From positions 4,275,001 to 4,339,000 of the forward strand of contig NZ_CP043627.1 in NCBI RefSeq assembly GCF_016804325.1: a stretch of DNA of 64,000 bases, read 5' to 3'. Positions within the stretch are counted from its first letter, which is position 1. Every line of letters begins with the position of its first letter. The notes below the pieces were generated by a model. The model did not search any database. It was not told the origin of the DNA and was given only the letters and a program-made list of their open reading frames with translations. Shown one piece after another: positions 50,423-58,453 of the stretch. Source of the DNA: Methylobacterium aquaticum. GTDB taxonomy: Bacteria; Pseudomonadota; Alphaproteobacteria; Rhizobiales; Beijerinckiaceae. Made by a program: the position numbers and the translations under genes.

Positions 50423-50554
50423 GCTTAGTGCAAGGCCCGGAAAAATAATATCCTCACCAGACACAACGCAACCCTTCTGAGATGGAGGATAAAAAGATGG
50501 GGTGGTGCGGACATCTATCTTGGATGCCTGTTTCTTTGTGTGCGGTACTGACCG

Positions 50555-50851
50555 TCAGCGGTCGCTTGGATAAACCGGGGAGTCAGGGTGCTGCGGAGGT
50601 AAACGGCCGCTAGTGAGCGCCTTCCTGATATCTTCCCAGAGCCACCACCGCTCACAGTGTCTCGTCTCAAAGAACACGCCGCCTTGGTAAGGTCCCGCGC
50701 CCCAAAGGAGGGTGAGCCTCCATGCTCCTATGCGAAGCTCGAAGTCGCCTCGGGATAGCGTCAGGTGAGAGTTGCCACCGCTGAAGGCGAGCCCTGGCGC
50801 TTGCATTTCAATCATCGTCGTTATTCTCGGGGGATCATTGCCGGCTGACAA
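50555..50851 (-). CDS. Small hypothetical protein of the phage-derived region
   Basis: Not recognised. The 98-residue product MSAGNDPPRITTMIEMQAPG, then FELRIGAWRLTLLWGAGPYQ, is rich in Trp and Gly with alternating hydrophobic residues suggesting beta structure. It is co-directional with the Rha gene 33 bases upstream. Met13 or Met16 could be alternative starts. Confidence 0.4.
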   Translation of the reverse strand: MSAGNDPPRITTMIEMQAPGLAFSGGNSHLTLSRGDFELRIGAWRLTLLWGAGPYQGGVFFETRHCERWWLWEDIRKALTSGRLPPQHPDSPVYPSDR

Positions 50852-50884
50852 CGAGAGTGTTTATCGAGCTACAATGAATGATCG

Positions 50885-51541
50885 TCAATAGGCTTGATGA
50901 ATAGTTGCAGGGGTGGATAGATCAGCAGCGGACATATAATCCAGCGCGTCTACCAATCCCGCTACATCGTAAGATGTTGGGCTTTCACTGATTTTAGAGC
51001 GAATGTGGAATCGCGAGGGCTTGAGGTGGCTCCGGCGTGTGGGTTGCTCAAAAAGCATATCCACCGCAGCCATCGGCTCGAGGACCGCGACACGCTCCTG
51101 AGCGATGAGCTTCAGGGACGCCTCTCCAGCGGCCTTCGCCTCAGCGGCCTTCCGGCCCCGATACTCCACAAGGAACGCCATGCACGCCGCTTCGGGGTCC
51201 ATGAAGTTCGGGATGGTGGGCGCCTGCTGAGCCTCAAGCTCCTGCCAGCGGTCCACGATGGCGGCACGAAGGGGCACCGAATAGCCCGAGACGAGAATCA
51301 GACTCTCCCGCTTGGGGAGGTGGAAGCAGGGGAGGGAACGGCCGGTGCTGTCCCGGTAGCTGGACGCAAAACTGCGTTCAGCGGCCCCAAGCTCGTGCAG
51401 CATCACGCGAATGTCGCGCATCACGTCAGCGTGGCGCTTCCCGGTGCGCTCAGCGATTTCCAGGCTGGACATCGTGAGGGCGGCGGTCGCGAGGGTGGCG
51501 AGGGTCGTGGTTCTCCTTGAGCAGGAGGAAAGCGCCCTCAT
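50885..51541 (-). CDS. Phage Rha-family regulator (module 1)
   Basis: A 218-residue protein. The Rha core is MSSLEIAERTGKRHADVMRD, then SFASSYRDSTGRSLPCFHLP and KRESLILVSGYSVPLRAAIV, then DRWQELEAQ. An ANT-like coiled segment follows (YRGRKAAEAKAAGEASLKLI) and an unconserved C-terminus. The start is uncertain (51541, 51547, 51550 and 51583 are in frame); the Rha core begins at 51472. Rha proteins are phage regulators thought to bind DNA. It is divergent from a HEPN gene with under 100 bases between. Confidence 0.75.
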   Translation of the reverse strand: MRALSSCSRRTTTLATLATAALTMSSLEIAERTGKRHADVMRDIRVMLHELGAAERSFASSYRDSTGRSLPCFHLPKRESLILVSGYSVPLRAAIVDRWQELEAQQAPTIPNFMDPEAACMAFLVEYRGRKAAEAKAAGEASLKLIAQERVAVLEPMAAVDMLFEQPTRRSHLKPSRFHIRSKISESPTSYDVAGLVDALDYMSAADLSTPATIHQAY

Positions 51542-51632
51542 CTCCATCATCGTGCGATGCAAATCCGGCGAGAAACCCCACATAGCAGGAAACCGTTTCG
51601 TTACTGACCAGAACTTAATTACCGGAGGAATT

Positions 51633-52073
51633 ATGGTATCCCTACCCCTGCGTTATTATTCGAGCGCCAGAAGCGATTTTCAATCCTCACAGATAAACAT
51701 TATGTATATAGAGAAAAACGGAGACCCCTACCGCTACAAATCTGTGGCATTCCTAGCGGGGTTCGCTATAGAGCTTTATTTGAAAGCTTGGCTCAGCGCT
51801 GACGGGGTAGAAGAGAAAGGTTTATCTTCACACAATGTCAGACACGATCTCGCCGAACTTCTGAAGATGGCAATTGCTCGTGGCTACTCTCCGAGTTCTA
51901 AAAAAATTGATGAGCTGATTGATACGCTTAGAAAACTCCATCGCAAGTTCGAAACGCGGTATTTAAAAGACGACACAGAAATCCAGAAGCTGACTTTAGG
52001 TGGCTACTCAGCAGAAATGGAAATGCTAGATGCCGATGTCAGAACTAAGATCAGCGTTCCACCGTCCAGTTGA
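51633..52073 (+). CDS. HEPN-domain protein (module 1)
   Basis: A 146-residue helical protein. YKSVAFLAGFAIELYLKAWL, then LSSHNVRHDLAELLKMAIAR, is the HEPN pattern (hydrophobic helix with ExxLKA, then HDL). HEPN proteins are often RNA-cutting toxins or parts of defence systems. The classical Rx4-6H catalytic motif is not evident here, so activity is uncertain. A strong GGAGGA ribosome binding site precedes ATG 51633. The base composition is AT-rich. Its last 70 bases overlap the 3' end of the next, convergent Rha gene. Confidence 0.7.
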   Translation: MVSLPLRYYSSARSDFQSSQINIMYIEKNGDPYRYKSVAFLAGFAIELYLKAWLSADGVEEKGLSSHNVRHDLAELLKMAIARGYSPSSKKIDELIDTLRKLHRKFETRYLKDDTEIQKLTLGGYSAEMEMLDADVRTKISVPPSS

Positions 52074-52627
52074 GCGCACTGGCGCTCCGGCGAGGGTGGG
52101 AAAGGTAGTGTGGACTCTTGAGGAGCTTGCGGCTGAGCCTGTTGCTGTCCCTGCATCCACCTCTGCATTACCTGCATCAGGCTCGTCTGCGTCTGAGCCA
52201 TGATCGTAAGGGCTGCGATCAGGGCGTCATCACGAGAGCCGGAAGAGGGATTAGCGTGGCGCTCCCGGCTCTCGGCCTCAAGCTCGTTGAAGCGTTTGAG
52301 CCAAGCGAGTTTAAAGGGAGGCACCTCCGGCCCGGTGAAGCTCATTGCCAGGAGGGCGAAGCCGTCCCGGGTCATTGTGTAGGAGAGAACCATGCGGTTA
52401 GCGGCTGGATCAAAGGCGCTAACCTCTTGAAACATAAGGTCCCGCAATTCTGCGGGGCCGTCCCGTAGGAGGTCGCGAATCTTCCGATTCACCTCCTGAG
52501 GTTCATTCTTGAACTCACGCGCTACGTCCTTGCTTGTGGTACGCGGCGTGCCGGCATCATCGAGATAGACGGGCAGAGTGGTGGGCTTGGGTACGTTCAC
52601 GGTGTCAGCCTCTAGGCTCATCAGCAC
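52004..52627 (-). CDS. Phage Rha-family regulator (module 2)
   Basis: A 207-residue protein. TTSKDVAREFKNEPQEVNRK (Rha-type N-terminus), then LMFQEVSAFDPAANRMVLSY, TMTRDGFALLAMSFTGPEV and KLAWLKRFNELEAE are characteristic of Rha. A Gln-rich segment (MQGQQQAQPQAPQE-like) follows. The start MLMSLEADTVNVPKPTTLPV is at 52627; Met3 is an alternative. It is divergent from the second HEPN gene (172 bases apart) and convergent with the first, overlapping it by 70 bases. Confidence 0.75.
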   Translation of the reverse strand: MLMSLEADTVNVPKPTTLPVYLDDAGTPRTTSKDVAREFKNEPQEVNRKIRDLLRDGPAELRDLMFQEVSAFDPAANRMVLSYTMTRDGFALLAMSFTGPEVPPFKLAWLKRFNELEAESRERHANPSSGSRDDALIAALTIMAQTQTSLMQVMQRWMQGQQQAQPQAPQESTLPFPPSPERQCAQLDGGTLILVLTSASSISISAE

Positions 52628-52799
52628 GGGCCTCTACTCGTGGACAGGACAGTCAGCGGCCAACCTGAGGGCTTCGGGGTGCGTGGGGATGCGAGGGTGG
52701 TCGTCATGGTCATCGCAGCGTTGAGACACATATACTCCCATTCCCAACTTGTTGCCCTCTAAGGTCGGATCGCCGCCCTTGTCTAGATCGCCAACGGAA

Positions 52800-53669
52800 A
52801 TGAACCTCACTGATAGAAAAATCGATTTGATTCTCAAAATGTATGTCGGTCCAGCAGACGAGAATTATATTACAGCCCGCTCATCTTATAGCAATGGATT
52901 ATTTCATGTATTCTATTGGTGCGCCGCTCAATCTTGCGAAAAATATCTGAAAGCGATACTTTTACTACAAGGGCAACATGCTCAAGGATATGGCCACGAT
53001 CTAGCAAAACTGTTTCAGGACGCCCGCCGAAACGACCCTGGCAATATCATTCCCGATTTTCTCAACATACCCAAAACTACAGCTATGGGTTACGAGAGTT
53101 GGCAAGGCAAACGGACATCCCTCTATATCGACTACCTCGCCACATATGGAGCACCGGACAATTGATATGCGGTTGAAGGCACTTGTGTGAATGGACCGGT
53201 GCTGCACGCACTCGACATTCTGTGCCATGCGTTTCGCTGTCTCATGCGAGATGTGAATTTATCCGGTGGCGATTTATTTGCTTATCAGAACTACAACCTC
53301 ATGACTCACGATCGAATCACTGACAGCCAGAGTTGGATGATTGATCCTTCGCGGCTTCTGGAACGTTTGTTCGTTGGGCGCTATAGCGTAGGACAGAGCC
53401 GTACGCTTCGCGACACGTTCTCCAACATGAACTGCGCATTCTTTCAGACCCGCACTGAAGGTGAGAAAAGCTTTGGGGGACAACACTTTCATGGCTCGCC
53501 ACTTCATAATCATCTAGTTAGGATTGGCGAAATCGAAGCGACACCCTTGAACTTGGAGATTGTCAAACAACTTCGGGATTGGGCTTCCGATAGCATTCAT
53601 ATGAATGAAGATGTGCGATCAGAGCTTGGATTGCCAAAGGCACCGAAGGGCCGCCGCAACGCAAAATAA
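52800..53669 (+). pseudogene. HEPN-domain gene (module 2) interrupted by an in-frame TGA
   Basis: From ATG 52800 the frame reads MNLTDRKIDLILKMYVGPAD, with the HEPN helix FYWCAAQSCEKYLKAILLLQ and YGHDLAKLFQDAR. It stops at TGA 53163-53165 after LATYGAPDN. The same frame continues YAVEGTCVNGPVLHALDILC for another 168 residues to 53669, with normal composition throughout. The join APDN-x-YAVEG reads as one protein, so a CGA-to-TGA change is likely. Total length would be 289 residues. An internal GTG near 53187 could start a separate C-terminal product. Confidence 0.65.
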
Positions 53670-53896
53670 CATTTTCTCTTTGCTAGCGCCGCATCATTCA
53701 CAAGCTTGTGTCAGGGTGTAGAATGACTGCCTGAAGATGAAAGTGGCATGGTGAGGGTCTGGGTCGCATCTAGTCCCGTCGCCTTGGGGCGCTCCAGCTT
53801 AGGCGTTGATTGATCCACCGCACCCACCTTGACCGAACCAACCGCCCCGTGGCGTGTTCACTCTTCGTTCTCAACGATTCGGACGGAGGGCACACG
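53670..53896. other. Short gap before a small two-gene unit
   Basis: A 227-base interval. An in-frame ATG at 53810 could extend the following gene by 29 residues, but the added sequence is unconvincing. No repeat is seen. Confidence 0.3.
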
Positions 53897-54154
53897 ATGC
53901 TGGCGAGACACACCGCACCCGCTGAAGGCCCGTCCTCCGCCTCCGCTCATACCGGCACCTCGTGCCCCGTCGAAGCCATCGCAGCGGCCTACCTCTCGCA
54001 GACCTCCGGTGACCCCGCGCTTGCCCTCCGGTGCGCCATCACGGACGCCTTAGCGGACCTCTTGGAAGCCGAACGCCGCACCCGTGAGCGTTCCCGCCTC
54101 ATCTCCCGGGGCTACGTCCGTGGCCGCCTGGACGACACCGGCGATGCGCTTTGA
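53897..54154 (+). CDS. Small helical hypothetical protein, coupled to next gene
   Basis: Not recognised. The 85-residue product begins MLARHTAPAEGPSSASAHTG. It has a predicted helical second half (AIAAAYLSQTSGDPALALRC, then AITDALADLLEAERRTRERS). The start 53897 follows GGAGGG. It overlaps the next gene by 11 bases, so the two are probably translated together. It may belong to the prophage or island backbone. Confidence 0.5.
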   Translation: MLARHTAPAEGPSSASAHTGTSCPVEAIAAAYLSQTSGDPALALRCAITDALADLLEAERRTRERSRLISRGYVRGRLDDTGDAL

Positions 54155-54476
54155 CGATCCACCACCCCGGCCGACCAACCTCGCCGCCTATCCCTACGTG
54201 GTGGTACGGGTCGCGTGCCCCCAATGCCGGGACAGACAGGGCAGCTACAGGCTCGCAAGGTTGGCCGCGAAGTTCGGCCCTGAGACCCCGCTAGACGAGG
54301 TGCTGGACAGGATCGCGATGGACTGCCCGTGGAGGGACCCACCGCGAGGCAGGATCAAGAGCCAGTATGTACCGAAGTGCAGGGCGCATTTCGTGGACCT
54401 TGAGCGGCCTGGACGACCCCCGGACTTGCCTCCGGGGTTGATGAAGCTGCGCGTGATCGGGGGCGGGAAGGGGTGA
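54144..54476 (+). CDS. Small zinc-ribbon-like hypothetical protein
   Basis: A 110-residue product from ATG 54144 (MRFDDPPPRPTNLAAYPYVV). CPQCRDRQGSYRLARLAAKF and later DCPWRDP, YVPKCRAHFVD supply four cysteines in a CxxC...C...C pattern that could hold zinc. Similar small proteins occur in rhizobial and Methylobacterium islands, as far as I recall. No function is known. It overlaps the previous gene. Confidence 0.55.
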   Translation: MRFDDPPPRPTNLAAYPYVVVRVACPQCRDRQGSYRLARLAAKFGPETPLDEVLDRIAMDCPWRDPPRGRIKSQYVPKCRAHFVDLERPGRPPDLPPGLMKLRVIGGGKG

Positions 54477-54691
54477 GGATGCACCACCACTGCTGACCAG
54501 TCGCCACATAGCGAATGCGAAGGTTGACGGACCTACCAGAAGGCCCGATTCATCATATGAGCCAAAGAGAAGGCTGAGTGCCCATGGGCTGTGGGTAGCC
54601 ATACGCCACCCCTGCCAACGTTCGCGCCTCTCGTTTGACAGTCGGCTGATTGACTGTAAATCTTTAGCGAGGTGTATCAAGGCAGTCCTTC

Positions 54692-56227
54692 ATGCGTCGC
54701 TTCGCGTTTGCTCTCATTGCCGGCTTGGCTGTTCACCCGGCAATCGCTCAGGTGCGGACGCCAGAGTTCACAAGGGCTGAGTACGTCTTCAACGAAGAGC
54801 ATAGCTTTCGCTCCCGTGTGCTCTCCCAAATCCTACTGATAGCGACCGGACATCAAACCTCTGTTCCGACAGAGAGCCTTGGCCTGCGTACCTTCGAGGC
54901 AATCAAGCGGTTTCAGCAAGAGAAAGGCATTCGGTCGGACGGGGCCTTGAGCAAGTCAACGGTTGATCTGCTAATATCGTCTGCTGTGCCGATGCTGAGC
55001 ATGTGGAACTTCAAGCTGCTTGAGCACCCGTGGCGCGGTCGTCCAATCTGGATACCTCAAGGCTTGTCGCTGCGTCCGTCCGCGAATAAGAGCGGCCTTG
55101 CGTTTGAGGACGCCCTTGACCGATTAAGTGTGAAATATAACTATTTCCCATCAATCAACATCGATCTCGTCTACTCCGACACCCTTGAACGAAAGCGACG
55201 CAATCGATACGTTATTAATTATAGCGTCATCAAAGATGGGTGGTTCGTTATCTCTGCTACATCTGCAACCGGCAAGGATGAGTACCTTCGCTATCATCAG
55301 GACGGTGATGGGGTTCTTGGCTTCTCATTGTTTTGGGACAACGCGAAGGGGAACGTCAGCGGCGAACGTGTCGCAATCCTAATGTCGGCTTCGCTTGGCT
55401 CTGTGATGAACGGAAGGCCGATGATCGATCCGCCCGGAGCGTCACAGCCGGCCCCTCAGGTCGCCACGACACCTCCCTTGCGGGTGCCTCTCCCTGCTCA
55501 GCCTGTGGCACGGGAGAACCCATCTCTCCCTTCGGCTCTACCTCCGGTGGCTGCTACACCTCCCGCTTCTCCGACCCCGCCAAAGGCTGAGGAAAAGGGT
55601 ATCTCGACAGGCTCAGGCTTCTTTGTAGACGCAAGCGGCAACTTCGTCACCAACGCCCACGTCATCAAGGATTGCAAGTTCGTTGCAGTCAAGCTCAACG
55701 ACAACAAGGCAGCGCATAAGGCGCGTGTCGTGGCAACGGACAACAGCAACGATCTTGCTCTTCTGGCAATTGATGATGCCAAGGGTGGGAAGTTTGCCTC
55801 TGTGAGAATGGGGACGAGGCTCGGAGAGAGTGTTGCTGCGTTCGGATATCCTCATTCGGACATCCTAGCGAGTTCGGGCAACTTCACACTCGGGAACGTG
55901 ACTGCCCTATCGGGCTTGGGCGATGACAGCCGGTATTACCAGATTTCGACACCCGTTCAGCAGGGCAACTCAGGTGGCCCTCTGCTGGATAGCTACGGGA
56001 ACGCTGTCGGGGTTGTCGCTGCGAAGCTGAACGTACTCAAAGTGGCACTCGCCTCCGGTGACTTCCCGCAGAATATCAACTTCGCCATTAAGAGCACGAT
56101 GCTCGCGACATTCTTAGAGTCGAATCAGGTTACGATACAGCCGGGTATGACCACAGGAACCAAGCTTGATCCCGCTGACCTTGCGGACGCAGCTAAGGCA
56201 ATGAGTGGGTTTGTTGCCTGTCAGTGA
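54692..56227 (+). CDS. Secreted S1C trypsin-like serine protease with peptidoglycan-binding domain
   Basis: A 511-residue protein. Signal peptide MRRFAFALIAGLAVHPAIAQ (cleavage after AIA). Residues ~43-95 form a peptidoglycan-binding-like domain (LGLRTFEAIKRFQQEKGIRS, then DGALSKSTVDLL). Residues ~105-240 are an unassigned domain. A Pro-rich linker (~246-298) follows, then a trypsin-like domain (~303-490) with catalytic His323 (TNAHVI), Asp354 (NSNDLALL) and Ser427 (QGNSGGPLL). No PDZ domain is present. It likely works in the periplasm or at the cell wall. It is an island gene, with codon use less GC-biased than the core. Confidence 0.87.
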   Translation: MRRFAFALIAGLAVHPAIAQVRTPEFTRAEYVFNEEHSFRSRVLSQILLIATGHQTSVPTESLGLRTFEAIKRFQQEKGIRSDGALSKSTVDLLISSAVPMLSMWNFKLLEHPWRGRPIWIPQGLSLRPSANKSGLAFEDALDRLSVKYNYFPSINIDLVYSDTLERKRRNRYVINYSVIKDGWFVISATSATGKDEYLRYHQDGDGVLGFSLFWDNAKGNVSGERVAILMSASLGSVMNGRPMIDPPGASQPAPQVATTPPLRVPLPAQPVARENPSLPSALPPVAATPPASPTPPKAEEKGISTGSGFFVDASGNFVTNAHVIKDCKFVAVKLNDNKAAHKARVVATDNSNDLALLAIDDAKGGKFASVRMGTRLGESVAAFGYPHSDILASSGNFTLGNVTALSGLGDDSRYYQISTPVQQGNSGGPLLDSYGNAVGVVAAKLNVLKVALASGDFPQNINFAIKSTMLATFLESNQVTIQPGMTTGTKLDPADLADAAKAMSGFVACQ

Positions 56228-56577
56228 TGTTGGTGGCGATCAAGGGCGTCTAATGTGGGGGTATAAGTTGGGAAATGTGGTGGATGGTGGGGGCTGAAGC
56301 CATAAGGGCTACCTCATCCAACATCACCCCCGCTCACTCGCCCATCTCTCACTCTTAAGAACCACCTAAATACCATATACAGGAACCGTAAGGCTCGCGG
56401 CAGCTTTCGGCATCTACGACAGCACCCGCCTGCCTGCCTCTCGGCACAGCCTCCCTTGGCCTCATTACGCGAGGCCGGAGCAGAGCCACACAGCGAGTCA
56501 CTGACGGCGTTCTCAGGCTTGGCAGCGGTAGCCTGCCTGAACTCAGCGATGCCGCTGTACGGACTCACGGTGCCTTC
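56228..56577. other. Gene-free interval between protease and integrase
   Basis: A 350-base interval between convergent genes. An 84-codon minus-strand frame (56314-56568) is Arg/Cys-rich with no domain and is not called. No strong terminator hairpin is visible. Confidence 0.35.
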
Positions 56578-58210
56578 TTAGAGCGCCCCTGAGTCACCCT
56601 GCGTGGCAACGAACAGCGGCAGCTTCATCATCTCTTTCGCCATATCCTCAACCGTAGGAGTCTCGTACTCATCGCCCACATCGGACGACGTGTGACCACA
56701 GAAGGCAAACCGGATACGCTTTTCAATCCCTGCCCGTACTGCCCTACGCTTGAAGGTGTGGCGCCAAGCGTGGTTCGGGCTAATGTTGGTGTCTGTCACC
56801 CCTAGGTCTCTCACCCATTCCGCAAGCTTGTTCCGCTGTTTCACCCACGGTGCCTGAACGGGGTTGGTGGGATCATCACGCTTCACACGCTGCCCGTTCG
56901 GGTCATAGAACAGCGGACCCTTCCCGACACTCTGAACGAACTCGACAAAGCCTTGCTCGATAACGTGCGGGTGGATGGGGACCGTGCGAGCCTGACCGCC
57001 TTTCACAGCGCCAGCCTCTGGGCTGATCTTCATGACCCAAAAGCCCGCCTTGTGGTGCTGAATATCCTCAGCGCGAAGCTGCGTGACTTCCCCCGGGCGT
57101 GAGCCTGTGTAAGCGCAGAGCCACGGCACCCACCTACGGGCAGCGGCGTTGTGAGCGGCGATGCGCCCCGGCTGAGGCCCGGTGGTCGCCTTCAGGATGA
57201 TAGACCACTCGGCTTCCTCGAACTCCCGTTCACGGACCTTCGGAGCAGCCTTACCGACTGCGACTGAGACGCCTTCAAACGGGTTTGAGGCGATGCGCTT
57301 ATTGTCCAGCGCCCACCCGAAGTTCACCCGGGCTGCTCTCAGCCACACGTCATTGACCACGCCTGCCGATCGCTCCGGGGTGACGAGGGTATCCTTCCAC
57401 GCAAGGGCGTCCTCAGCGGTGATCGCTGCGATGTCGCGTCCCTCAAAGAAGGCGTCCAAGCCCCGCATTACGGCCCGCCATCGGTTGACGGTGGCATCCC
57501 CGGGCTTCCGCTCCTTCACCCACGCCTCAAACAGGGACCAGGGCGACAGGCCCGCGCGCTTCTCCGGGGCAGCCTTACGGAACTCAGGGTGGCGCTCAAC
57601 GCGGACATCGGGGCTGTAGTCGCCTTCAGCCCTGCGGCCCAACGTTGTCAGGGCAGGACCAAGCTCGCGCTCAACAAGGTCCAGGAATGTGGCTGTCGCC
57701 TCATCGGTGAGCCTTAGCCCCTGTTCTCCGAGGAAGCTCGCCACCTGACCAAGCTCAGTGACCACCTGTCGGATATGACGGCGTGCCGCGGGGCTCTCCG
57801 CCTCGTCAGCAGGGTCCTCGTCAGGCCCGCCCAACGACCGCCCAAACTTGCTGTGGGCGTCCACAAGCTGGCCGTAATGCAGGCCCCATTGGGTGGGCTG
57901 CCCCAGGGTCCTGCTCATGCTTGGCAACGAACCACGCATACCACTGCCCCGCCAGTCCATGAGCCTCACGATGCGTCAGCCCGCGACCCTCGCCCCTGGC
58001 GGCAGCCCTTAGGGTCTCGATGCGGCCGGTGACCGTCGCGTCCCAATCGCGAAGCTCGGCCTTCGCGGTGCCTGCGGACAGGCTCTTGGGACGCCTGAAC
58101 CGCTCCTCCTGAGACACGCCGTAGGCTCGCTTGTAAGCCTCGCGAACGTCCTTCGGGATGCCTTTGCGAGCGAACCAATCGCCGTTCGGGGCACGGCTCA
58201 GGGAGGTCAT
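56578..58210 (-). pseudogene. Tyrosine-type site-specific integrase, frameshifted near residue 102
   Basis: The integrase of the island, next to tRNA-Leu. The N-terminal part (MTSLSRAPNGDWFARKGIPK, a DUF6538-like start) is in one frame to about 57905. The rest, from QPTQWGLHYGQLVDAHSKFG on, is in another; an extra base in the C run 57901-57904 explains it. The catalytic domain is complete: Arg in YTGSRPGEVTQLRAEDI, HAWRHTFKRRAVRAG (HxxR), FCGHTSSDVGDEYETPT (GH and Tyr). Repaired length is ~543 residues. Start 58210 is chosen over 58264. It is either inactive or a consensus error. Confidence 0.82.
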
Positions 58211-58306
58211 GGGGATTGCCACTTTGTAGCGCCCTTTGTAGCGGTGGGCGCCTAAAAACATCACAGTGGCAGTATGTTGCTGACGATACTGACGATTTCA
58301 AGACTT

Positions 58307-58392
58307 TGGTGCGGACGGCGGGACTCGAACCCGCACGACCAGAGGTCGCAAGATTTTAAGTCTCGTGCGTCTACCGATTCCGCCACGTCCGC
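58307..58392 (-). tRNA. tRNA-Leu (anticodon UAA)
   Basis: Read on the minus strand: acceptor 5' GCGGACG pairs with 3' CGTCCGC, discriminator A, and an encoded CCA. The anticodon arm AGACTTAAAATCT gives UAA. The T arm is GCGGGTTCGAGTCCCGC. A long variable arm makes it class II, as expected for Leu. It lies 97 bases from the integrase start, whose element joins the tRNA 3' end, so it is the likely integration site. Confidence 0.97.
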
Positions 58393-58453
58393 TAAGGGCG
58401 CTCAAGCCCAGCCCGTCCGGGTTAGCCGGGGCTGAGGCGCAGATCAAGGCCCG

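Noticed and set aside
50503..50512. TGGTGCGGAC matches the tRNA-Leu 3' end (58307-58316) and could be the left att site
   Set aside because: Only ten bases match and the next bases differ; similar GGTGGTGCGG strings also occur in the IS481 ends, so the match is weak.
56314..56568. 84-codon minus-strand frame beside the integrase
   Set aside because: Arg/Cys-rich, no domain, no start context; treated as non-coding.
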